From positions 2,623,610 to 2,687,609 of the forward strand of contig ML664159.1 in NCBI GenBank assembly GCA_007570785.1: 64,000 nt of DNA. The letters are read 5' to 3'. Origin of the DNA: Antilocapra americana. Its lineage: Eukaryota; Chordata; Mammalia; Artiodactyla; Antilocapridae. This document shows positions 12,304-23,303 of this stretch, one piece after another. The notes beneath the pieces were generated by a model that saw only the letters and a program-made list of their open reading frames with translations, did not search any database and was not told where the DNA came from. A program made the translations under genes and the position numbers. How positions within the stretch are numbered: the stretch's first letter is position 1; the number at the start of each line of letters is the position of its first letter.

Positions 12304-12751
12304 GAAAAAGGAATATATGAACCGGAAAATGTTTGGCCGTGACAGAATAATAAATGAGAGACATTTATTTCATGGAACATCCCAGGATGTGGTAGATGGG
12401 ATCTGCAAGCACAACTTTGACCCGCGAGTCTGTGGAAAGCATGCTACAATGTTTGGACAGGGCAGTTACTTTGCAAAGAAGGCAAGCTACTCTCATAACT
12501 TTTCTAAGAAGTCCTCCAAAGGAGTCCATTTCATGTTTCTGGCTAAAGTGCTAACTGGCAGATACACGATGGGCAGTCACGGCATGAGAAGGCCCCCTCC
12601 CGTCAACCCTGGCAGCGTCACCAGTGACCTGTATGACTCTTGTGTCGATAATTTCTTTGAGCCTCAGATTTTTGTCATTTTTAATGATGACCAGAGTTAC
12701 CCTTATTTTGTTATCCAGTATGAAGAAGTCAGTAACACTGTTTCCATTTGA
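12304..12751 (+). CDS. TIPARP: TIPARP exon 6: catalytic ADP-ribosyltransferase domain and stop
   Basis: Terminal coding exon, 448 nt including the TGA at 12749-12751. It encodes from the split arginine (KKEYMNRKMF onward) to the C-terminus EEVSNTVSI. The NAD+-binding histidine of LFHGTS is at 12371-12373, the tyrosine of GQGSYFA at 12467-12469, and the isoleucine of EPQIFVIF, replacing the glutamate of polymerising PARPs, at 12668-12670. Counted back from the stop these fall at residues 532, 564 and 631, the H-Y-I positions of human PARP7. The isoleucine is the known mark of mono-ADP-ribosyltransferases. The domain is full length with no break, so the gene looks functional. Confidence 0.97.
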
Positions 12752-13073
12752 AAAATCTTGGTACTGCTAAATTATTTGTATAAACTCAATCCAGCATTTG
12801 TAGCAGGTTTTGGATGCGTGGGCCAGAGTAGGGAACAGCATTGGAAATAGGGCAGTTTTAAGACCATTTTTTTAAGTGCTAGAAAGTGAAAAAAAAATTT
12901 TTTTTAAGAAAACACGTTTTTAAATGACCACTTATTCTTTAATTATTTACTAATTGTTGTTAGTGTACTCAGTGTGGAAAAGACTACAGATTGCATACTC
13001 TTTTCATTCACACCTGTACATTATAGGCAGCAATGTTATGAGAAGCATTTTTTATAAAGAAATGGAACAGCCT

Positions 13074-13079
13074 AATAAA
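13074..13079 (+). terminator. Proximal poly(A) signal AATAAA
   Basis: Canonical hexamer 323 nt after the stop codon. Use of this site would give a short 3' UTR lacking the downstream AU-rich elements. Whether it is used is not visible here. Confidence 0.5.
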
Positions 13080-14307
13080 TGTGGCTTAAGCCTGGTAGAA
13101 GTTTGGCCAAATGGAGGCTGTGAGCAAATGTGAGGATCCAGTTTATTTACAAAGACTAAAACTGACTGGAACTAGTACTACCATATTTACTCTGTCCAAA
13201 GCACTGCTGCTGTGGTGTAGGATGAGTTTATGGCATTCTGGTGGGTGGAAAGATATTTCTGTCTCTATCAGTAGGACTGAAATATGTCACCCAGCCACAG
13301 AGCATCAATGACTTTAACTGTTCTGCAGAGTTTGCCTGAGAACTCAGTTCTGTTTAGAGAAAGTAAGAGAAAAAAAGAACCATTTGAAAAATTTGTCACC
13401 AGCAAAATTTTTCATTAACTACTTATATAAAATGTGGTTCTTCTGTTAAACTTCAGCCTTAGAAAACTCAGTCTTTCATTACCATCCACCCCAGTTTGAA
13501 CAGGTTGGGCACCTGATTTGGTTAAAGCCAGTCTTGAGAATTGGGTTCCAGACCTAGGCCCTGACTGAAGGTTTTAGAGAAAGAATTAATACATCTGTAA
13601 CTGAATTGGTTAGAGTTTATCACTGTACTTTGCACAAACTAGATCTCAAGTATTTGTTGACATGGAAATATTGTTAAAGGTGGACCCCCACCCCTCTGCC
13701 TGCTTTGCCAGATGTAGCTGGGTTTCCTGGTCAACTCTGTATCTTACACTACTTCACAGAAACACAGACTTGGAAATTGTGCCACTGGCCCAGCAGGAGC
13801 AATGTTAGGAGACTGGGCCACTGCCTGAGCTGAAAGGTAGCCGCTCGGTGTACTTTGCCTTAAGCAAAGCAAACAGACGTGGATTTACAAAAGTAGAAGT
13901 GGTTGTTCACAAAAGAATTCACTATGGAATTCTTTCAGGTTCCAAGCTTTCCTAGTATGTTTGCAGTTATTTCATTTATACACAACTCTTCAGGAATTTC
14001 TGTGTTGTTCAAAGCAAGATCTATCTATCCTGATGTCTCAGTGACTTGGCCTGTTTAAGCACTTACCAGGGCTTCCACACAGCTATTTATTTTGCCCTAG
14101 TTGATCTTTTTGTTTGCTGCCATTGGCATGAAATAGCCAGCTGAGGCTGGTATAGTTGTCCTTTCATTCAGTTGTAACTTGTAAACCAGTAATTCCCAAT
14201 CTTTTTCAAGTTAAGACATCTTACTGTTGCTTATTTGGTTTTATGAAACTTGTTCCTTTTTTTCTCCCTAAAGGAAAAAAAAAGCTTTATGACATATTTA
14301 TTTTTTT

Positions 14308-14330
14308 AATAAAACTAAAGCAAAAATAAA
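14308..14330 (+). terminator. Distal tandem poly(A) signals
   Basis: Two AATAAA hexamers at 14308-14313 and 14325-14330, followed by a GT/T-rich stretch (CGTTGTTGTTTTGTTTCTC, 14353 onward) that resembles a downstream element. Cleavage would be expected around 14340-14352. This is the best candidate for the TIPARP mRNA end. Confidence 0.75.
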
Positions 14331-14350
14331 AGTTCTGGTAATTCTTTAAA

Positions 14351-14709
14351 AACGTTGTTGTTTTGTTTCTCTTTAAGACAGCTGCATTATTATCTGTAAA
14401 TGCTGGTCAATTGTGTGAATGAATGTGTGACTGAATGACTGAGTGAACAGACCTAACCAGAAACTGCTGCCTAAACACTTGGGCTCTGAGAATCAGCAAA
14501 GAAGTGCATTATCTAGCAATTGACTTAAATCACAAGAGAATAGTAAATATTTTACAGGTAAGTGCTTGAGGGAAAGGGATAAGTTTTATATCAGCAAACA
14601 GCTATAGTAAAAAAAATACATATACATATTACCAGGTTGTCCCCTTCAGCAGGTGTTGAAGGAAATACAAAACGGAAGTGTAAAAATTTCATCTGCTCTC
14701 AAGCACCTT
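14351..14709. other. Unique sequence immediately downstream of TIPARP
   Basis: Non-coding flank between the inferred mRNA end and the first downstream SINE. No gene or recognised repeat. Confidence 0.6.
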
Positions 14710-14926
14710 GCTGCTGCTATTTGGTCGCTCAGTTGTTCCGACTCTCTCGCATCCTCATTAACTGTAGCCCACCAGGCTCTTCTGTCCATGGAAGTCTCCA
14801 GACAAGAATACTGGAGCAGGTTGCCATTTCCTTCTCCAGGGGATTTTCCCTACCCAGGGATCAAGCCTGAGTGGATCTCCTGCATTGGCAGGCGGAGTCT
14901 TTACCACTGAGCCACCAGGGAAGCCC
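14710..14926 (-). mobile_element. BOVA2 SINE with target-site duplication
   Basis: Antisense BOVA2 with the GTAGCCCACCAGGCTC and GTTGCCATTTCCTTCTCCAGG blocks and the tRNA-like end CTTTACCACTGAGCCACCAGGGAAGCC. It is flanked by CTCAAGCACCTT (14698-14709) and CTCAAACACCTT (14927-14938), a 12-bp TSD with one mismatch. Confidence 0.93.
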
Positions 14927-15299
14927 CTCAAACACCTTAGCTGCTTTCAGCTAACCTAAAGTGACCTGACTGGTAAACGTAAGCCTCTTTGATGTACTTT
15001 CTCTCCAGTGTGATTTTAAAATTCAAGTATAGTATTGTATGTTTTAACTAAGCAAAGATCTGTGGAGTCAGACCAAATTTTGTAATGGTTCCATGGATTT
15101 AAAACAATGAAACGGATTCAGCAAATCTGTCTCCTTCCTGGTACCACTAATTTATACCATTTTAGAAAGCTAGACCTGTGGTTAATTAAGATTTTTAGGG
15201 GGAGTCTACAAACCAAGATATTCCCGTGTCATACAGTTCTGTGCACGAGAAAGTTTACATGTCCAAGGTTAATAAATATTGGGCCCTCTGTATTTATAA

Positions 15300-15440
15300 A
15301 ATGACTGGATGGCATCATCGACTCGATGGACATGGGTTTGGGTGGACTCCGGGAGTTGGTGATGGACAGGGAGGCCTGGCGTGCTGCGGTTCATGGGGTT
15401 GCAGAGAGTAGGACACGTGGGGACTGAGAGAATGAACTGA
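15300..15440 (+). mobile_element. BovB LINE 3' fragment
   Basis: 5'-truncated BovB 3' end: GACTGGATGGCATCATCGAC, GGGAGTTGGTGATGGACAGG, GGCCTGGCGTGCTGC, ending in GAATGAACTGA. It encodes nothing intact. Confidence 0.88.
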
Positions 15441-15773
15441 AAGCCCAACTCCACCTTTTTTCTAAAGCCTCCTTTAGCAAAATGGTTTAGGTACAAAAAT
15501 AATCATTAGGGCTTGAAATACTGATGTTTGAGGAAAAGTTTTTACTATACTAGGTCTGGAAATGCCCAGACAGTCCCGTATGGTCATTTTAAATCAGGGG
15601 TTTCCATTAATTAAGGAAGGTAAGTGGTTTTGTATAGTTAAATTTTCTCCTCTTTGTAGGTTTTCTTCCCAAGACTACAAACGATAAGAATGTTCTTTGA
15701 GACTTTACAATCCAGTTTTTATAAAATGCTATACAAACCATTAATGTTTATTTGCAAATTAAAAGCCAGAAGC

Positions 15774-16415
15774 CATATGGAGTTTCCTCAGAAAACTGAA
15801 AATAGAGAATTAGTATATGATGCAGCAATCCCACTCCTGGTTTTGTCAGGACAAAACCAATTCAAAAAGAAACATGGCACCCCTATGTTCCACAGTAGCC
15901 AAAACATGGAAATACCTAAATGTCCACTGACAGATGAATGGATAAAGGTGATGTGGTGTGTGGGTATACACACAGTGGAATACTACTTAGCCATAAAAGA
16001 GAATGAAATAGTGTCATTTGCAGCAGTATTGATGCACTAGCATTTATCATAGTAAGAAAGTCAAAAGAAAAATACCATATGATATCATTTAATGTGGAAT
16101 CTAAAATATGGTACAAATGAAAAACTGATTTGTGCCATATGACTCACAGACAAAAGAGACATGTGGTTGCCAAGGAGGAGGGGAGAAGGAAGAGGGATGG
16201 ACTGAGTTTGGGGTTAGTAGATGCAAACTAGTATATATAGGATGTATATATATCAACAAGGTCCTACTGTATAGTACAGGAAATTTTATAATCTGGAATA
16301 AACCATAATGGAAAAGGATATTTTAAAAAAATGCATAAATGTGTATAAGTCACTTTGCTTTACGGCAGAAATAAACACAACACTGTAAATCAACTATACT
16401 TCAGTATGAAAAAGA
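15774..16415 (+). mobile_element. L1 3' UTR fragment with perfect 13-bp TSD
   Basis: Contains the L1 end-of-ORF2/3' UTR series GCAGCAATCCCACTCCTGG, TGTCCACTGACAGATGAATGG, GAATACTACTTAGCCATAAA and CACAACACTGTAAATCAACTATACTTCAGTA. It is bounded by AAAAGCCAGAAGC at 15761-15773 and 16416-16428, so it is a single 5'-truncated retrotransposition. The open frames in it are L1 shadows. Confidence 0.9.
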
Positions 16416-16428
16416 AAAAGCCAGAAGC

Positions 16429-16810
16429 ATTTTCCTTAGCAATGATAGTGTCAGGTTTTAAAAACAGACTCATTTAATTCATTGACTTAGGTACTCTTAC
16501 TGCAGGCAAAATAAAAAGACTACTTTTCCTTAGCTTGCTTACCTTACAAGCTATCATCGTTATAGGCAAAAAAAAGATGCGACTGAAGAGTTTCATCAGC
16601 ATTATTAGCTGGTCTTCTTTTATTGCTTTACTTACTCTTCAGCATATTTTTTGGGTGACTAATGCTTAACTAGAACTCTCAAATGGCAGCTCTTTTAAAG
16701 GCTTTAATCTTACATAAATGTGGAAGATTTGTGTGTTAGAACACTGCTAAATTCTCCAAACCAGAGCAGAGATAGCCACCCACTTTGATGATGTTAGAAT
16801 TTTATGGGCT
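16429..16810. other. Unique intergenic sequence
   Basis: No gene or clear repeat recognised between the L1 tail and the next SINE. Confidence 0.5.
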
Positions 16811-17163
16811 TGCTGCTGCTCCTGCTGCAAAGTCACTTCAGTCTTGTCTGACTCTGTGCGACCTCACAGACAGCAGCCCACCAGGCTCCCCTGTCCCTGG
16901 GATTCTCCAGGCAAGAACACTGGAGTGGGTTGCCATTTCCTTCCCCAATGCATGCAAGTGAAAAGGGAAAGTGAAATCGCTCAGTTGGTTCTGACTCTTT
17001 GCGACCCCTTAGACTGTAGCCCACCAGCTTCCTCTGTCCATGGGATTTTCCAGGCAAGAGTACTAGAGTGGGTTGCCATTTCCTTCTCCAGGAGATCTTC
17101 CCAACCCAGGGATTATAGGCACTGTAGGCAGACGCTTTACTGTCTGAGCCACCAAGAAGTCCT
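16811..17163 (-). mobile_element. Dimeric Bov-tA/BOVA2 SINE
   Basis: Two antisense Bov-A units in tandem (each with CAGCCCACCAGGCTCCC or GTAGCCCACCAGCTTCC followed by GGATTCTCCAGGCAAGA or GGATTTTCCAGGCAAGA), ending in a tRNA-like unit (GACGCTTTACTGTCTGAGCC). The linker AGTGAAAAGGGAAAGTGAAATCGC is the usual dimer joint. Confidence 0.92.
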
Positions 17164-18284
17164 AATTATGCTTAAGTACCTAATTAAATGATGAAAATGA
17201 CCAAAAGCTCCTATGAATTCAGTGATCTTTTAAAGCAAATTCATGTAAACATGACAACCATATCTATACTTTATGTGTAGTAGGATATACTTTGTTTCTA
17301 AACAACATTTAGGGCTCACGTGTATTAATGGACTTAACAATATTCCTACATGCTGCTAAAGTTTACAGCCAACAGGGCTGTACAAACCACTGGGCTGGAC
17401 TATTTCTATATTCAAGTCTTATAACTGTTTCTCTCCTTAATTATATCCAACCCTAAAATTTAGCCTTAAGCAAATCAGCTCAGAGGCTCAACAGTGTTCA
17501 GAAGCCTCTAACCCTTTTAAGTTTTAGGTGCCAAATTGTCATTGGTTGGGCCTTCTGTCTACATACATCAGTTGCACTTCAGTGTTTCACTGCACATTAA
17601 GGACAGTATTTAACAGGGCTGAGCGGCAAGAGTACACTAAAGAGATGCTATCCAACTGTATGAGACTGTGGGACTCTTCCAACCTAATACGGAATTCCTT
17701 ATGCAACCACCAGTTTATAAATTTTTTTTTGAGCAGCAGTGATGGATTTGGGACATTAACCCACACTTTTCTGACAAAGGTCCTACTTGAAGGTTTGCAT
17801 TTCAAAGTATCTTGGTTGCGGGTTTAAATCATAATTTCTAAGCTGAGTGAAATAAACTATTCTACTTAAGAGTAGCAGCCATGAATCTAATGAGAATTAC
17901 TCTCAATGATCTAAGCCAACTGAACGCAGTAACTACTAGCTTTAGTTCCAACCACTCGTAAATGCAACTCAATTTCTTCTAAATGTAAATTCCTACTCAT
18001 GAATACATTTTCTAAAAAAAAAGTTTGTAGTCTCATTTATAATTAACTTGTAGGCACATGTAAGTCAGTGCTAGATAGGAGTGGGAATGCAGATTTTGTG
18101 AATCATTGTTACCCAATTTTGCAATGAATTGCTGTCGTAGAGTTCAATGGTTTAGTCACCAGCCTGTCTAAGAAAGTTATGCAATCTGAGTGTTTGCTTG
18201 TGGACTGAGATACAGAATGTAAAGCAGCACAGTACCTGGCTCATGGTATACTATCACATTCTAGCTAGTGGGAGTAAAACAGAG
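17164..18284. other. Unique intergenic sequence
   Basis: About 1.1 kb of AT-rich sequence with no recognised gene; short frames here (for example 17528-17827) have no family resemblance. Confidence 0.5.
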
Positions 18285-18463
18285 GTAGCATTATGGTTGG
18301 CTGGATAATGGCCCCCAAAACATCCAAGTCCTAATTCCAGGAACCTGTTCATATGGTATATGGCAAACAAGGTGTTGCAGAGATGATTTAAGGCCTTGGG
18401 ATGGGGAGATGATTCTGGATTATTCTAGAAGCCCAATGTAATCAAGGGTTCTTCAAAGAGTGA
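18285..18463 (+). repeat. MaLR (MLT1-type) LTR fragment
   Basis: Carries ATAATGGCCCCCAAAACAT, CCTAATTCCAGGAACCTGT, TTGGGATGGGGAGATGATTC and GGATTATTCTAGAAGCCCAATG, in the order of mammalian MLT1 LTRs. It is a solo, partial and non-coding fragment. Confidence 0.75.
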
Positions 18464-18465
18464 GG

Positions 18466-18503
18466 TAGGGAACTTCCCTGGTGGTCCAGTGGGTAGTGGT
18501 CCA
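18466..18503 (+). repeat. Short tRNA-derived SINE scrap (CHR-2-like)
   Basis: GGGAACTTCCCTGGTGGTCCAGTGG matches the head of CHR-2-type SINEs and breaks off where the BovB begins. Confidence 0.55.
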
Positions 18504-21476
18504 TTGAAGGGTGAATACCCGAGGTCGGTAGGTGTCCAATATGCCACTGGAGAAGTACAGAGAAATAGCTCCAGAAGGAATGAAGAGGCTGAGTACAAAA
18601 GAAATGACGCCCAGTTGTGGATGTGTCTGGTGATGAAAGTAAACTCCAATGCTGTAAACAACAATACTGCATAGGAACCTGGAATGTTAGGTCCATGATT
18701 CTAGGTAAATTGGAAGTGGTCAAACAGGAGATAGCAAGAGGAAACCAACATTTTAAGAAACAGTGACCTAAAATGGATAAGGATGGGTAAATTTAATTCA
18801 GATGACCGTTGTATTTACTATCTACTGTGGGCAAGAATCCCTTAGAAGAAATGGAATAGCCTTCATAGTCAACAAGAGAGTCTGAAATGCAGTACTTTGA
18901 TGCAATCTCAAAAATGATAGAATGATTCCAGTTCATTTTCAAGGCAAACCACTCAATGTCATAGTAAACCAAGTCTATGCTCCAACCACTAATGCTGAAG
19001 AAGCTGCAAGGTTCTTTGACCTACAAGACCTTATAGAACTAACACCAGAAAAAGATGCCCTTTTCATCATAGGGGATTGGAATGCAAAAGTAGGAAGTCA
19101 AGACATACGTGGAGTAACAGGCAAGTTTGGCCTTGGAGTACAAAATGAAGCAGGGCAAAGGCTAACAGAGCTTTGCCAAAAGAATGCACTGGTCAGGTCA
19201 AACACCCTCTTCCAACAACACAAAAGACACTCTACACATGGACATCACCAGATGGTCAATACTGAAATCACAATGATTATACCCTTTGCAGCTGAAGATG
19301 AAGAAGTTCTATACAGTCAGCCTAAACAAGACCTGGAGCTGACTGTGGCTCAGATTGTGAACTCCTTATTGAAAAATTCAGACTTAAATTGAATAAAGGA
19401 GAGAAAACCACTAGGCCTTTCAGGTATGACCTAAATCAAGTCCTTTATGATTATACAGTGGAAGTGACAAATCGATTCAAGGATTAGATCTGATAGAGTG
19501 CCTGAAGAACTAAGGATGGAGGTTCATAACATTGCATAGGAGGTGGTGATCAAAACTAACCCCAAGAAAAACAAATGCAAAAAGGGAAAATGACTGTCTG
19601 AGGAAGCTTTACAAATAGCTGAGAAGAGAAGTGAAGCAAAAGGCAAAGGAGAATAGGAAAATATACCCATTTGAATGCAGAGTTCCAAAGAATAGCAAGG
19701 AAAGATAAGAAAGCCTTCCTCAGTGATCAGTGCAAAGAAATAGAGAAAAACAATAGAATGGGAAAGACTAGAAATCTCTTCAAGAAAATTAGAGATACCA
19801 AGGGAACATTTCATGCAAAGATGAGCACAATAAAGGACAGAAATGGTAGAGACCTAACAGAAGCAGAAGATATTAAGAAGAGGTGGCAAGAATATAAAGA
19901 AGGACTGTACAGAAAGGTCTTAATGACCCAGACAACCACAATGGTGTAGTCACTCACCTAGAGCCAGACATCCTGGAGTGTGAAGTCAAGTGGGCCTTAG
20001 GAAACATTACTACAAGCAAAGCTAGTGGAGGTGATGGAATTCCAGTTGAGCTATTTCAAACCCTAAAAGATGATGCTGTGAAAGTGTTGCACTCAATAGG
20101 CCAGCAAATCTGAAAAACTCAGCAATAGCCACAGGACTGGAAAAGGTCAGTTTTCATTCAATCCCAAAGAAAGGCAGTGCGAGAGAATGTTCAAACTACC
20201 ACACAATTGCACTCATCTCACATGCTAGTAAAGTAATGCTTAAAATTCTCCAAGCCAAGCTTCAGCAATATGTGAACCGTGAACGTCCAGATATTCAAGC
20301 TGTATTTAGAAAAGGCAAAGGAACCACAGATCAAATTGCCAACAACTGTTGGATCATAGAAAAAGCAAGAGCGTTCCAGAAAAACATCTACTTCTGCTTT
20401 ATTGACTACATCAAAGCTTTGACTGTGTGGATCACAACAAACTCTGGAAAATTCTTAGAGATGGGAATACCAGACCACCTGACCTGCCTCCTGAGAAATC
20501 AGCATGCAGGTCAAGAAGCAACAGTTAGAACCGGACAGGGAACAACAGACTAGTTCCAAATAGGAAAAGGAGTATGTCAAGTCTGTATATTGTCACCCTG
20601 CTTATTGAACTTATATGCAGAGTAAATCATGTGAAATGCTAGGCTGGATTAAGCACAAGCTGGAATCAAGATTGCCAGGAGAAATATCAATAACCTCAGA
20701 TAGGCAGATGACACCACCCTTACGGCAGAAAGCAAAGAACTAAAGAGCCCCTTGATGAAAGTGAAAGAGGAGAGTGAAAAAGTTGGCGTCAAACTCAACA
20801 TTCAGAAAACTAAGATCATGGCATATGGTCCTATCACTTCATGGAAAATAGATGGGGAGAAAATGGGAATAGTGACAGACTATTTTGAGGGGCTTCAAAA
20901 TCACTGCAGATGGTGACTGCAGCCATGAAATTAAAAGACACTTGCTCCTTGGAAGAAAAGATATGACAAACCTAGACAGTATATTTAAAAGCAGAGACAT
21001 TCTTTATTGACAAAGGTCCATCTAGTCCAAGCTATGTTTTTTCCAGTAGTCATATATGGATATGAGAGTTAGACTATAAAGAAAGCTGAGTGCCGAAGCA
21101 AATTGATCCTTTTGAACTGTGGTGTTGGAGAAGATTCTTGAGAGTCTCTTGGACTGCAAGCAGATCCAACCAGTCCATGCTAAAGTAAATCAGTCCTGAA
21201 TAATCATTGGAAGGATGATGGTGAAGTTGAAACTCCAATACTTCGGCCACCTGATGGAAAGAACTGACTCATTTGAAGACCGTGATGCTGGGAAAGATTG
21301 AAGGCGAGAGGAGAAGGGGATGACAGAGGATGAGATGGTTGGATGGCATAACTGACTTGAAGGACATGAGTTTGAGCAAGCTCTGGGAGCTGGTGATGGA
21401 CAGGGAAGCCTGGCGTGCTGCAGTCCATGTGGTTGCAAAGAGTTGGACACAACTGAGCAACTGAACTGAACTGAAC
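18504..21476 (+). mobile_element. Near-full-length, decayed BovB LINE
   Basis: About 3 kb of sense BovB (RTE clade). The endonuclease part is recognisable at 18922-19392 (VYAPTTNAEEA, then FIIGDWNAKVGSQ), and the reverse transcriptase part from about 20030 (LQQYVNRE, DQIANN, FCFIDYIKAL) to about 21150 (GITDLKD region). Many frameshifts and stops, such as TGA and TAG in the segment 20110-20130, split the frame, so no functional enzyme is encoded. It ends in the GAACTGAACTGAACC tail typical of BovB. It lacks the first ~250 bp of 5' UTR seen in the copy at 29811. Confidence 0.92.
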
Positions 21477-21616
21477 CTCAGGATGTGCTGAGACACTATA
21501 GGCCTTGAATTTGTGGCAGTGAGATAAAACTACTTGGAGATGACAAACTTAAATTGTCTTATTACTAGCAAGCTAACTCAGTTAGCTTTCTCCATTCACA
21601 CACACAAACATCATGT

Positions 21617-21797
21617 TTGTATGCTAAGTTGCTTCAGTCATGTCTAACTCTTTGCGACCCTGTGGACTGTAGCCTGCCAGCTTCTTCTGTCCATAGGATT
21701 CTCCATCCAAGAATACTGGACTAGGTTTCCATACCCTCCTCCAGGAGATCTTCCAAACCCAATTAAGGTACTAACAGGTAGTATCTGCCTGAGAAAC
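21617..21797 (-). mobile_element. Bov-tA/BOVA2 SINE (degenerate end)
   Basis: Antisense unit with GCTTCAGTCATGTCTAACTC, GGACTGTAGCCTGCCAGC and ATTCTCCATCCAAGAATACTGG. The tRNA-like end past 21750 is heavily diverged or rearranged. Confidence 0.82.
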
Positions 21798-22147
21798 TCA
21801 GGAATACCCCATCATGCGTGTGACCCTTTCTGCTTTGGATCTATCACTTCACCTTCCCACAAGGTCTCTGAGAAGGTATTTGCTCAAAGGAAGCAAAGCA
21901 AAGAGATTATTAAAAGCCAAGGTCTTGACCCTAATCTCCAATACAGTAAACTGGACTAAAGGTTTAAAGGCAGAAGGCTACTCTGTCTATCAATAGTTAG
22001 GACCAAACACCCTGGATCTAGCAGGATATATAGAAGTCCTGCTTCAACTACTCTCTACATCTAATGCCTTAAGTAGAGTTAAGCCTTCACTTCTATGACA
22101 CAAAGAAAAGCCATTTCTAAGAAGAAAAAATATTCATTATTTAGAGC

Positions 22148-22306
22148 AAGGGTTGCCAAACTTTTTTGTATAAAGAGCCTGATAATAAATATTTTAGACT
22201 TGGTGGATCACACAGAATCTCACAGCTATTGAACCCTGCCATTGTAGCACAAAAACAGTCACAGATGATGTGTAAGTGAGAATAGCTATGATCCAATAAA
22301 ACCTTA
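22148..22306 (+). mobile_element. hAT-Charlie-type MER element
   Basis: GGTTGCCAAACTTTTTTGTA, AAATATTTTAGACTTG, CTATTGAACCCTGCCATTGTAG and CCAATAAAACCTTA follow a common mammalian non-autonomous hAT element. A related copy is at 35597-35800. Confidence 0.65.
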
Positions 22307-23303
22307 ATCCTAGCCTCAAGTCACCTATGCTGTATAGCACTTTTCACTCAATGTAATTGAACCAAACTTAGTTTATTTGATCTCTCACTTGAGATGTCCA
22401 GGTGCTGTATCAAATTTTTGTTTCTAACTCCTACTGTAGCTGTGATAATTACAGAGAATGCATTATTATTACTTATTAATATTTTTTCCCCTCTCTATCC
22501 TATGTTAGACCATGTTCAACTCAAAAAGACTGAAAACCTTTAAGAAGGCTATGCTGTCGTGGCCAACATTACTTATAAAGGCCTGTTTTCCACTTTAGGG
22601 GCAGTGGATCATGAGGCTACTATTAGAAGGTGTCCATCATTGCACTGATAGACACCCCAGTTGAAAGGAAATCTAGTCATTGCTGTTCTATGAGAAACCT
22701 CCCATTAGATCATGAATAGAAGAGAAACTAACTAGAGCCACTAATGGATCTAGTGGATCAGATCCCTTACTGGTCAGTCCCTTACTATGGTAACAAGTGG
22801 ATGGACAATCTTTTGGATTTTTGGTAACAGGATGGCCAAGCACCTAAAGAAGTCCCTAAAGGCAAGAGGTCATTTATAATAACTCATCCCCCTTTTTCAA
22901 AAATTAGAGTTGTCTGAATGGTGGTGGGGTTCCCTAGAGCCAAGACATAGCCCAGGGAAGTTCTCTGGAGACAATGGGAGACAACAAGATGGAAAGGGCA
23001 GAAACTATTTTATAGAACTATGACTATATGTTTGACAAGGCTCAGGATCAGCCCCAAGTCTGAAGAGGCCTCAGTGTCTGATCTGTAAGAGATCAGGACT
23101 GGGACTTCGGTTTTATTCTGGTCTTCTCTCCAGAAATGGGAGAAGAGGGTATCTGATGAGCAAAAATGAGCAAAAGAGAAACAAACAAACTAAAACAAAA
23201 CAAATGCTGGAAGCTCAAAGACATACCTATACATAAAATAAAGACCTCTAGAGAGCTCTGATGGCTTTTCACAGAACTGCCACAGGATCTCAGAAAAGTC
23301 AAG
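22307..23303. other. Unique intergenic sequence
   Basis: About 1 kb with no recognised gene, RNA gene or clear repeat. Confidence 0.45.

Larger units (their letters stand above)
1..14350 (+). other. TIPARP: TIPARP gene, 3' half (introns 2-5, exons 3-6, 3' UTR)
   Basis: Transcription unit for TCDD-inducible poly(ADP-ribose) polymerase (PARP7), a mono-ADP-ribosyltransferase induced by the aryl hydrocarbon receptor that feeds back negatively on it (known family biology). The four exons seen join in frame across introns of phase 2, 0, 2 and 2 (the first being the intron that enters the window), with AG/GT at every boundary. Exon numbers 3 to 6 follow the human gene, where a large exon 2 carries the start codon and CCCH zinc finger; that exon is upstream of the window. 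The 5' limit here is only the window edge, and the 3' limit is inferred from the distal poly(A) signals at 14308 and 14325. Very few young ruminant repeats lie inside the gene. Confidence 0.95.
12752..14350 (+). other. TIPARP: TIPARP 3' UTR
   Basis: About 1.6 kb of non-coding sequence after the stop, which fits the length of the human 3' UTR. It contains a proximal AATAAA (13074-13079) and two distal AATAAA hexamers (14308, 14325). AU-rich elements of UAUUUAUU type are at 14084-14091 and 14295-14302, a feature of short-lived, inducible mRNAs. No ruminant SINE or LINE is inserted. The short open frame at 13111-13311 lies wholly inside the UTR and is not considered coding. The exact cleavage site cannot be read from sequence. 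Confidence 0.8.

Noticed and set aside
18922..20553. Long frames that could be taken as a host nuclease or reverse transcriptase gene
   Set aside because: They are pieces of a decayed BovB element with frameshifts and stops between them.
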